Of a stretch of DNA of 64,000 nucleotides, positions 1 to 8,800 are shown piece by piece. The stretch lies in assembly GCF_000447755.1 (NCBI RefSeq), contig NZ_AUNE01000002.1, forward strand, positions 32,900 to 96,899, read 5' to 3'. Position numbers and translations under genes: made by a program. Every line of letters begins with the position of its first letter. Within the stretch, counting starts at the first letter, position 1. This stretch comes from Bacteriovorax sp. BSW11_IV. Its GTDB lineage: Bacteria; Bdellovibrionota; Bacteriovoracia; Bacteriovoracales; Bacteriovoracaceae. A model generated the notes under the pieces. That model was not told where the DNA came from. It searched no databases and saw only the letters and a list, made by a program, of their open reading frames with translations.

Positions 1-239
1 ATGAGCGCGTAAGGGCCTTCTTTTTTTTGTTTCTTAAATTGCTCACGTAAAAAGTAAACATACTCTTCAATACTAAGTGGAGAGTGTTCACTATTGTTAT
101 CTCCTGCACCAGGAAGATCGATCATTAATACGTCTCTATCTCCAACTTCACTTTTAAGCACTTCGGGAAAAGGTCCCCATTGTCTTTTTTCTGTTGAGAG
201 TCCACGTAACAATAACCAGTTGTAAGATTTAATACTCAT
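1..239 (-). CDS. alpha/beta hydrolase, N-terminal part (runs off the window)
   Basis: The first 79 codons of a minus-strand gene lie here, reading MSIKSYNWLLLRGLSTEKRQ and continuing with WGPFPEVL and VLMIDLPGAGDNN. The pattern of a short hydrophobic strand, an RGL turn, a WGPF segment and a strand ending in D-LPGAG is that of alpha/beta hydrolases (oxyanion-hole loop, then the second central strand followed by D-x-PG-G). The nucleophile elbow would lie outside the window, so no catalytic residue can be checked. The ATG overlaps the stop of the upstream carboxypeptidase gene by one base (TAATG), so the two are very probably co-transcribed and translationally coupled. No signal peptide is seen. 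Substrate unknown. Confidence 0.6.
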   Translation of the reverse strand, partial: MSIKSYNWLLLRGLSTEKRQWGPFPEVLKSEVGDRDVLMIDLPGAGDNNSEHSPLSIEEYVYFLREQFKKQKKEGPYAL

Positions 240-1195
240 TATTCATTCCAGTTTGTGACGTTTCTTGAGGCCTTGGCCAAAAAGTCTATGAGAAGAAAAT
301 GTCTTCTCATTGTTCTATTATAACGGTGATCTTTCATTGGGTTGAATAGCCCTTCAATATTAAAAAGTTGAAGCGGATTTTTTCTAACCCAATTCCATGA
401 ACCCATCTCTAAAGTCCAAGGAATATAGACACCATTTGGATTGTGTTTCATATACTCATCAAAGAGATAGTCCCAAAGATCACCATAGATTCCATAAGAA
501 GCACTTTGAGGTTCTATTTGGTAAACGTGATGAGGAATTGTATTGTTAAACAAATTTATAAGTGAATCAATTTGTGGCTGCATAATACTTGGATTATTTG
601 TGTAGCCATAAGGATACCAAAGTCTATCGACAAGGCCAAAACCAGAGTGAAAATCTACTGAAAGCGCAACTTTAGAAGGGAAGATTTCCTTTTGGATGAA
701 ATCCACAAGTGCATGACTTTCTTTTTCCATTTCACCTTCAACTCCACGATACCAAGGAAGTTTATTTGAAAACGTATGACCAGAAATTAAAGGAATAGTA
801 TTTTCTACATCTTTAATCACTGGGGCGTTTCTCATGAGATCAACACCTCTAGGGTTTGACCTTTTGAAATGGGCCATTCCGGCTGGATTAATTAAAGGAA
901 TAGAAACGATTCTAAACTTTGAAAATAATTCTCTTAAATCACGATCCCACTTTAATTGATAAAAAAGACTCGAGAGATAACTAAGCACTACGTGTGTACC
1001 AATTTTCTCTAGACCATGCACTCCACCAAAAAGACCAAGCACTGGGGCCGTCTTATCTTTTGTTCCAATTGAAAATGAAACGATAGGGTAGTCTTTATTT
1101 TTATAGTTGATGGTATCAAGTACATTTGTACTTATAAGTGGATCTTTGTTCTCACAAAGATGCTGAATGGTTTCCAATTCTTTAGACTTGAACAT
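239..1195 (-). CDS. M14-family zinc carboxypeptidase / deacylase
   Basis: This 318-residue protein has the complete metal site of the M14 metallocarboxypeptidases: HGLE (His60, Glu63) after a beta strand, the third ligand His183 in SVDFHSG, the substrate-carboxylate-binding NPRGVDLMRN segment (Arg122), and a catalytic-type Glu263 in TLEMGSW. The family hydrolyses C-terminal or amide-linked amino acids; the short length and lack of pro-domain resemble the succinylglutamate desuccinylase/aspartoacylase side of the family or bacterial peptidoglycan/peptide-trimming members. There is no signal peptide, which suggests a cytoplasmic enzyme, perhaps processing imported prey peptides (inference). It is followed directly by the alpha/beta hydrolase gene (one-base overlap). 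No clear Shine-Dalgarno precedes the ATG. Family assignment is firm; substrate is not. Confidence 0.8.
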   Translation of the reverse strand: MFKSKELETIQHLCENKDPLISTNVLDTINYKNKDYPIVSFSIGTKDKTAPVLGLFGGVHGLEKIGTHVVLSYLSSLFYQLKWDRDLRELFSKFRIVSIPLINPAGMAHFKRSNPRGVDLMRNAPVIKDVENTIPLISGHTFSNKLPWYRGVEGEMEKESHALVDFIQKEIFPSKVALSVDFHSGFGLVDRLWYPYGYTNNPSIMQPQIDSLINLFNNTIPHHVYQIEPQSASYGIYGDLWDYLFDEYMKHNPNGVYIPWTLEMGSWNWVRKNPLQLFNIEGLFNPMKDHRYNRTMRRHFLLIDFLAKASRNVTNWNE

Positions 1196-1276
1196 GTTAT
1201 GACTATAACACTTTTAGGAGCGATGTTAAGGGGGAAGATAAAAATTTAACAAGGAGTTGACCTATTTGGTCTAGCA

Positions 1277-4200
1277 TTAGTAGCAGTTAAAAGGTGTTGA
1301 ACCAACTTGACCAATCATATGAGCCGCTTGCCATCTTGCACCATCCCAATAGATTGTCGCTTCAACTTTTCCTGGACCAGTTACAGTTGTTACATTTGAA
1401 GGGTCTTTGAGCGCCGCCTGCCAACCTGACCATGTTAAGTGTATAAGTCCATTTCCATTTGGATGAACTCCAAACGTAACAGAATATTTTCCTGGCCATG
1501 TAGTCTCAGTATCTTCAAAAGTATAATTTGCATGCGACCCTGCGACACAGCCCTGATAATCGCGAAGACGAGGTCCGTTGTCTTGCCAATTGAGAGTTCT
1601 GTTTCCACTTGCGATAACTTCCGCATTTGTCCATGGAACTGAAATATCTTGAGTTGTTCCATCGTGGAAAACTTTGATAACGCCGTAACCTGAGTTTGTA
1701 ACCCCTTCTCTGGCGACAATTCTATCTGTCACAAGAGCGTCTTTTAAATCTGTTGTTAAGGAGCCAAACGCTTCAACATTGGTAATTTCATCGTCGGCAA
1801 CAAGACGAAGTTGGTTAACTCCTGCACTACCTGCTGATGCGTAACCAGTGAAGCGCCAATTTGTAACACTTGAATTGCTGTTAATAGCAATGGCCAAGTA
1901 TTTTTCTGCGGCGTAGTCGACATATTTAAGTGTGACTCCTTCATTGTAACCAATCACTGAACCGCGACAAGTTTGATAAGCACAGGCGGTATTCACTTCA
2001 AGTGAAATCTTTCTATTCCAAGTGCCAGTACTTCCTCTTTCACCATTTATGCGACCGAGTACATACGACTCTGAAAGATTTGTTCCAATATAGGCCTTAT
2101 GAAGAAGTATGTAATTCACACCACCGGAATCTTCTGTTGATGTTCTACCTGTTATTGTTCTGTTTATGAGATAATTTTTTGAACCATTGACGACATTAAG
2201 TTTTGAATCAGTATTTGGATTAGGTGTACCGATTCCAACACTTCCTCCTTCAGAGATAGAAAGTCCAATTGTGTCGTCGCCATCAGCGGCATCTCCAGTA
2301 TAAATAAGCACACCTTCTTCACCACTTAAATTGAGTTTACCTGTTCCAAATTGACGGATTTCATTTCCATCAATGGCCATAAACTGTCCTTCAGCATTAC
2401 TAACAACAATTCCCGAATTGCCCATATTGGCCGAAGAAGCTGCAATCGTAAGACCGTGTGATGTATGAACTTGTAGTTTCCCGGTCGGCGTTGTTGTTCC
2501 CATACCGATATTTCCATTTCCTGCAATTGTAAGTTGATCAACCTCAGTCGCAGGTGTGGCATTATCTGAATTTCTTTGTAATGCTCCAATTTTCATAACT
2601 GCATTAGAAGCATTTGAAACACTTTTTTCAGAGCGGATATAGTGACCAGCAACATATCCTACATCTCCGTGGTTTGGAGTTAAAAGTATCCCTGCAGTTT
2701 GCTGTCCACCTGAAGTGTATTTTTGTGAACCCACTTGGATATAACTTGCAGAGTTTGTATTCGAACTTGGGGCAGAGAATCTTGCCACAACGTTATTGGG
2801 GGCATCACTTGTTTCAATATAATTATAAATAGAACGATTACTTCCTACATCAAGCATTGATAGTGGATTCGTCGTCCCAATACCAACCTTTCCATCATTT
2901 TTTATCGTGACGTAATCATTTGTTCCAAGTCCACCAGGACCCGCAATTGAAAATGATCCTGTAGCATCATTAAGACCCATATTTACTTGGTCACCAGCAC
3001 CACTGTCGGGTCTAAATGTCATATAGGTATTTGTGGCCCCAGTGGATTCTAAAATCATGCGACCATCACTTGCTGCGATATGGGCCGTTACTTCTGGAGT
3101 TGTCGTCCCAATACCTAACTTCCCATCGTTTTTAATAACTGCTTTCGTTGAAGCGCCTGTGTTGAAAATAATATCACCGGAAGTATTAGCATCTGAATCG
3201 GCAGTGATCACAGCATTTGTTGTATTACTTGAGCTCTCAGCATTAAGTCCAGTAAGTGCTGAACCATCTCCTTGGAAGGCCGTTGCCTTGACTGTTCCTG
3301 TAACTTCTAGAGGAGTTGAAGGAGTTGTATTTCCAATTCCCACGTTTCCATTGGTATCGATAATCATTCTTGTTTGACCGTCTGTTTGCAATAACATTTG
3401 TGCGGCCATGGGATTTTTTATGGCCGTCATTGGTTCTACCGTGGCGAATGCAGGAGTCGTTCCATCATCTAAGATGGCCACAGGGGCGGTAGATGCAGTT
3501 GATTTCACCACAACATTATAAGTATAGCTATTTCCTACCTGTCCAAATCGTAAATAAGCAGTGGAAGTGGCGCTGTCAAAATACCATTGATAGCTTATTA
3601 AATTATTGCTCACTTCGGCATGTAAAACACGAAAAGCAGTTGTTCCTCTTGTTAGTGCCACTGTGAATTTGGCCGCGACAGCTGTTGTGGAATCGGCCGT
3701 TGTTCTAATAGAGCGAACTTCAACTTCAGTGAGTTGAGGAGTTGCAGGAAGAGAGAGAAGAATTCTTTTACCTGCAGTTGCATCAGCATGGGGTAATGAG
3801 ATTTTTGTTGCCCAACTATATTCAGTTTGATTGAGAGAAAGATTTCCTTGAACATCTAAAGTGGCCAAAGGTGTAGCGCCACCAATTGCAACTTTTCCAG
3901 TACTATAACTTAGATCATTGGTCGTTTTTGTCCAGTAGTTAATTGCAGCTGGATCTGCATCAATAGTGATATCACTTGAAAGGGCACCGCCTCCTGTGAG
4001 TCCAACTCCTGCTGTTACTGTCCTTGTGTCAGGCACGGCCCCAACGTCTGAAGCTGTGGCCCCTGTTTTACTTATCTTTGCCCAGTCAATGGGACCAACG
4101 ATTTCACTATTTTCAATAGTGCTTCCAAGCTTTGAAACATTACTTGAAAGTTGAGTATCTGGAAGTGTTCCCGTTGTTATTTTAGAAGCATCAACTCCAC

Positions 4201-5662
4201 TTGCAATCATGGTATTTGTAATACCACCTGTTGCCACTGAAATTGTTCCTGTCGAAGTAATAGGTCCACCTGTAAGACCTGCTCCTGTCGCAATATTTGT
4301 AACTGTTCCCGTTGTATCAGAAGGCCAACTTGTGCGGCAGTCTGTACCAATACAAAGCTCTGTTGCCTTCACGCCTCCAGAGACTTCTAATTTTTTAGTA
4401 GGGGAAGCAACTCCAACTCCGACATTGACATTAGTGAAGTTGATTTTTGTTCTTGCTGCATCGATACTTGAAATTTCTAATACGGAATTATCTTCTGCGA
4501 TGCTGTAAGAATCCCCAATAATAATAGAACCGTTAGGTGTTCCATCCGCTGTGTCAATATAGAGGTTTTTAATAAAAGCATCGCCTTCAACATGCAACTT
4601 ACGCGAAGGAGTAGCGGTTCCTATTCCCACATTGCCCGTAAGGCGATATACATTTCCACTATTCTCAGTCCATAAATCTGTATTGTCGTCATTTGCACAA
4701 GCAACAAAAATTGGACCTGCCTGATATTTTAAAATTTGACCCGGTAAACATTCTGCTGAGAAATCTGCAAGCTCTATTGTTCCATCTGCGATCATTGCAG
4801 AGGTGATGCTAGGGATTCTTGCACTAGCGAATACACCAGTAGTAATTTTTGCGGCATCTAAATCATCTAGTCGTGTAGCTGGAAAAGTTCCTGAACCTAT
4901 TTTTGTAGCATCTAAAAGAGGAATCCTTGCCGTTGCAATTGTACCTGCAGTTATTTTTGAAGCATCAATGTCAGCACCTAGTTTTGCATTTGTAATGGAA
5001 TTGTCTTTGACTTCAATTTCATTACTAACATTAAGACCAATAGTTGCATTGTCATATTTAACATTAACCGTTGCACTACCAGTTGGATCTGTGACAGTTA
5101 TGGCCTCTCCTGCATTTACTCCTGTAACAGTTCCAGAAGCACCACTTAAATCATCAGCACATGTCATATTGCCACTACCATCAAATTTAATAATTTTTCC
5201 AGCGCTACAAGTTCCACTTGTTATCTTTAGATGTCTCACTTCAATACTTGCATCGTCTACAGATTTTGCTTTTTGTGAATATAAAGAAATAGGAGAGTTG
5301 TTAATCTTTTGTTTTGTATAGGTCTTTGTATTTGTTCTATCTGTGATTTGAATATAAAGAGAAGAGCTGCTTGCAATGGCCTCACTGATTATTGTCGTTA
5401 GAGTTTTTGTATTTCCTTCACAAGTTGTTGCATAATCAAATTCAATATTGAAAACACCGTTTGCGAGATTCACGCCATCAATGTCAATTGAACATTTTGA
5501 AGTTGTATCAACAAGGATTTCAGCAGTTAAATTGACTGGACCAGATAAGGGCGCACCTGAGGAAGCATCAGTGAGTCGACCAGAATACGAAATTTTATCG
5601 GCCGCATAAATTTGCAGTGAAAATAAGAGAAGTGAAAATGGAAGCCACTTTTTTATCGTCAT
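1277..5662 (-). CDS. giant exported fibre/adhesin, paralogue 1 (mosaic tail-fibre-like protein)
   Basis: A 1461-residue protein with a signal peptide (residues 1-20, ending QIYA) and an N-terminal domain ISYSGRLTDASSGAPLSGPV (about 24-130) shared with the two other fibres in this cluster. A region rich in ITNAKLGADIDASKI-type segments follows (about 210-340), then a long shaft of repeats of the form GNVGIGTATPSRKLHVEG from residue 343. This is the layout of phage tail fibres and of the chimeric trimeric fibres described in Bdellovibrio (mosaic adhesive trimers). About residues 1170-1310 form a globular module also found, diverged, in paralogue 2. The last 138 residues (about 1324-1461, with two Cys at the end region) form a tip not found in the other two; I do not recognise it. 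No S74 chaperone is present. It has its own sigma-28-like promoter and leader. Role inferred: prey or surface recognition. Confidence 0.85.
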   Translation of the reverse strand: MTIKKWLPFSLLLFSLQIYAADKISYSGRLTDASSGAPLSGPVNLTAEILVDTTSKCSIDIDGVNLANGVFNIEFDYATTCEGNTKTLTTIISEAIASSSSLYIQITDRTNTKTYTKQKINNSPISLYSQKAKSVDDASIEVRHLKITSGTCSAGKIIKFDGSGNMTCADDLSGASGTVTGVNAGEAITVTDPTGSATVNVKYDNATIGLNVSNEIEVKDNSITNAKLGADIDASKITAGTIATARIPLLDATKIGSGTFPATRLDDLDAAKITTGVFASARIPSITSAMIADGTIELADFSAECLPGQILKYQAGPIFVACANDDNTDLWTENSGNVYRLTGNVGIGTATPSRKLHVEGDAFIKNLYIDTADGTPNGSIIIGDSYSIAEDNSVLEISSIDAARTKINFTNVNVGVGVASPTKKLEVSGGVKATELCIGTDCRTSWPSDTTGTVTNIATGAGLTGGPITSTGTISVATGGITNTMIASGVDASKITTGTLPDTQLSSNVSKLGSTIENSEIVGPIDWAKISKTGATASDVGAVPDTRTVTAGVGLTGGGALSSDITIDADPAAINYWTKTTNDLSYSTGKVAIGGATPLATLDVQGNLSLNQTEYSWATKISLPHADATAGKRILLSLPATPQLTEVEVRSIRTTADSTTAVAAKFTVALTRGTTAFRVLHAEVSNNLISYQWYFDSATSTAYLRFGQVGNSYTYNVVVKSTASTAPVAILDDGTTPAFATVEPMTAIKNPMAAQMLLQTDGQTRMIIDTNGNVGIGNTTPSTPLEVTGTVKATAFQGDGSALTGLNAESSSNTTNAVITADSDANTSGDIIFNTGASTKAVIKNDGKLGIGTTTPEVTAHIAASDGRMILESTGATNTYMTFRPDSGAGDQVNMGLNDATGSFSIAGPGGLGTNDYVTIKNDGKVGIGTTNPLSMLDVGSNRSIYNYIETSDAPNNVVARFSAPSSNTNSASYIQVGSQKYTSGGQQTAGILLTPNHGDVGYVAGHYIRSEKSVSNASNAVMKIGALQRNSDNATPATEVDQLTIAGNGNIGMGTTTPTGKLQVHTSHGLTIAASSANMGNSGIVVSNAEGQFMAIDGNEIRQFGTGKLNLSGEEGVLIYTGDAADGDDTIGLSISEGGSVGIGTPNPNTDSKLNVVNGSKNYLINRTITGRTSTEDSGGVNYILLHKAYIGTNLSESYVLGRINGERGSTGTWNRKISLEVNTACAYQTCRGSVIGYNEGVTLKYVDYAAEKYLAIAINSNSSVTNWRFTGYASAGSAGVNQLRLVADDEITNVEAFGSLTTDLKDALVTDRIVAREGVTNSGYGVIKVFHDGTTQDISVPWTNAEVIASGNRTLNWQDNGPRLRDYQGCVAGSHANYTFEDTETTWPGKYSVTFGVHPNGNGLIHLTWSGWQAALKDPSNVTTVTGPGKVEATIYWDGARWQAAHMIGQVGSTPFNCY
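4627..5605 (-). repeat. fibre N-terminal coding block, copy 1
   Basis: Codes residues 20-345 of fibre 1. The same order of segments, with long runs of matching codons, recurs at 9645-10623 and 17516-18494. It ends with the strongly conserved GPIFVAC and LWTEN segments before the first shaft repeat. Confidence 0.8.
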
Positions 5663-5669
5663 TAAATTT

Positions 5670-5685
5670 CAACCAACGTACAGCT
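5670..5685 (-). promoter_or_regulatory. conserved leader element before fibre 1 start
   Basis: AGCTGTACGTTGGTTG on the minus strand ends 7 bases before the ATG, where a Shine-Dalgarno would be expected but is absent. The same element precedes fibre 2 and the Ser-rich gene. Confidence 0.5.
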
Positions 5686-5719
5686 AAATAAGAGTAAAAA
5701 ATCATTAACTGCTCTTATT

Positions 5720-5747
5720 ATATCGGCAATTTAGATATATTTATTTA
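5720..5747 (-). promoter_or_regulatory. sigma-28 (FliA)-like promoter of fibre 1
   Basis: On the minus strand TAAATAAA, 12 bases, GCCGATAT; the E. coli FliA consensus is TAAAGTTT-N11-GCCGATAA. The element continues as AATAAGAGCAGTTAATG and is repeated almost exactly upstream of fibre 2. A TATAAT overlaps the downstream half, but without a TTGACA-like -35. Confidence 0.55.
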
Positions 5748-5823
5748 AATTCAGATTCAAAGAATAAGCTCTTGAAAGTTAATTGTGTTTCATTGGGTTA
5801 AACACTCGCTGGTGACAAAAATA

Positions 5824-8800
5824 TTAGTCAGTTCTAAATGAGATTCCTTCGAGAGAAATCCAAACATTTGACCCACTAGTCGGTTGAACACATCCATTGG
5901 TCAAAATATCCATACGACCAATTGTATTGGGATCAGTTTGAACAGATTGTAAAATGCGGTACGCAGGAGTGTAGCCTGTAGGGAGTGTGAAAGCACAAGT
6001 GACAAATGTTCCACCTGTGATTAAACCTCTCAAGTGAACAATGCCATTGTTGTCTTTATAATAACCAGCAGGAGAATATCCATTATTGTAATTAGTCCAA
6101 GAATTTTGAAATGTAGGTGATTGCCATGACTCAAGAGTAGGGATTTTGTGAATCTCTACTGATTCAATCACTGAGTTTCCTGTTCCATTATAATTGGCAA
6201 TGATGACGACATTAAAGTATTTTGCTCCCGGATCAAATTTATTATCTCCTGTTCCTCCTGCAATATTATGACCTGAAATAACTCCTGATGCCGTATAGGT
6301 GCTTCCTGCAGCAAGATTATAGGCCTCGGCAGCGAAGTAGTTGTAAGAGTTTTCATTGTCAGCTTTAATACTTGTAAAATTTGCGTCTAGTGAATCAGCT
6401 CCGACATAGAAAGTACCAGTGCCATCAATTTTTTTCGCTCTTACTGTTACTCGATATGAACCTTTCGGATCTATGGGAATACGTGAATTGATAAGAAACC
6501 ATGAGTTTCCAGTCGCCTTCATCCCTTTATCTGCAGAGCTATAAACTATTGTTCCTGATTGCGGAATGATCATGTCAGACCAGTCTTGATCTCCAAGCTG
6601 TATTCCCATACTAGGATTGTATCTGGTAAGAGGATTTCCTCTAACGTCGATATTTCCATTGTCTTGAATGGTAATAGCGTTTTTAAAATTTGTTGTTCCA
6701 AGAACAAGGTCAGTATTTGAAGAGGCCCTAATTTTAGCGGCAGTGAGATCTGTTCCATCAGCTTCGTATCCAATGACGACTCCACCTTCTGTTGTACCTT
6801 TTTCAAAACGTGCGAGCCAATGCTCTCCACTAACAACACCTAAATCTTTTTGTAAATGAAGCGGGTCCGTTGGAGCATTCGGGCCAATTCCAAACTTACC
6901 ATCTGCGCTCATAATAAAGTTGGTTGTATATGTTGAGGGTTTTGTAAAAAAATCTGCAGAAGTTTCAAAGTATAAATTACTCGCATCTGCCCTAAGTCTT
7001 ATATCTTCGGGATCACTTACTGTTTTATCTTTAAAATATAAAGAAGGTTGATAGTTTGAGATGACAATACCATCATCATCATCGTTAGTGCCTTCTGTCG
7101 CTATATCTCCTGCACTAACTTCAAATCGTGACAATGGTGTCTCTGTACCAACACCAACGCGTCTATTTGTTCCAACATGAAAAAAGTTTGTCCATGAGTC
7201 TGTGACAAGTGCTTTGTGCCAAATTTGAAAACTATCAGTTGATGGTCTTACTCCATAGGCAAATGCATTTGTTTGAGCATTGTCATCCCCATCATAAGAA
7301 GAATAAAAATCTAAGTTTGGAGAATTATCAGTTCTTGAAATCATGATGGCATCATTGGCCGGATTAGTTCCATAAATTGAAACTAAAAAGTTTGGATCAG
7401 GAACCGTTGTGTTGATCCCAATATGTGGCCCTAGGGCATTTGCTCTTAACGTTAATGGAGTAGAAGTATTCGCGTTAGCACCACCGCCAGTCTCTGTGTC
7501 AGTATTGTTAATACGGAAGATTATTTTTCCTTCGACCTCATCGTTTTGATAATTCTGAACAGTCGTTCCATCCGTTAAGTGAGTTGAAAATGATTCACTT
7601 ACACTTGAACTTCTGAAAATACTGAATGGTCTATTGGCCCAAGGATCTGGACTTTCTGCTAAGTATGTTCCTGAGATGATGGCCGTTGGAGTTGAGCCTG
7701 CTCCTTGCACATGGAGATAGGCGGCAGGACTTATTGTATTAATCCCTAGAAAACCATTGTTTTTAATCGTTACATAATCATTAGTACCAATTCCGCCAGG
7801 ACCTGCGATTGAGAAACTTCCTGTGGCATCATTTAATCCCACATTAACTTGATCGGTAGCACCACTATCTGGTCTAAAAGTCATAAAAGTATTTGTGGCC
7901 CCTGTTGATTCTAAAATCATTCGTCCATCATTTGCGGCTATGTGTGCTGTGACTTCAGGTGCAGTTGTTCCGATACCAAAACGACCATTGTTTTTTATAA
8001 TGGCCCTTGTAGAAGCGCCAGTATTGAAGAGAATATCCCCTGAAGTATTTGCATCTGAGTCGGCAGTGATCACGGCATCTGTTGTATTGCTTGAATTTTG
8101 AGCAGTGATTCCTGTTAGAGCTGAACCATCTCCAACAAATGCGGTGGCCTTAACTGTTCCAGCGACATCTAGTTTTTGGGTTGGAGCATTTGTTCCAATA
8201 CCAATATTGTTATTTTTTGCAGCATAAAGTTGGTTTGATAAACGAGTGTATTCTTTTGCAGAAACTTCGGCCGTGAGATTGGCATTATCTTGACTGATAA
8301 AGGTAAACACTTCGGGATCTGTTGTTTGTTTGAACCCTTGGAAGCCAATTCTGTTGGCATGAAATTCGCTGCCTGTATCATAGCGAAGTGCCCACCAGTT
8401 TTCACCTTTGTAAGTAATTTCAGTCAGCGCAATTTTATTTTCGATTCGATATGCTTTTGTGATTTCGCCAATGTCTGCATATGCAGAAGAAGTATCAATG
8501 ACCACATCAACAAAATAGGGGCGCGGTATGGCATCACTCGCGCCACGGTGGCCATAGATTCTTCCGTAGATTTTGTCTTCACTTGATGTTTTTGCGAGAA
8601 GAAGATAGGTGATTTTAGTGTAGTCGTAGCTGGCATAGTTCACATAGTTATGAGTATAAAAACCTGAAAACTCAGCAGGTCCTTTAACTGTAAGCATAGA
8701 AGTAGGTGTGGTCGTACCAATTCCAACTTTTCCACCTCTTGTAATTGTAACAAGCTCTTGTGAATCAACGACACCTGTCCCACCATAAATATGAATTTTA

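Noticed and set aside
4803..5321. A 172-codon open frame on the plus strand inside fibre 1, with similar ones at 9806-10048 and 17671-18126
   Set aside because: They recur at the same place in all three fibre genes because the coding strand is conserved there. The translations are antisense to the conserved DLDAAKI region and carry no start signals.
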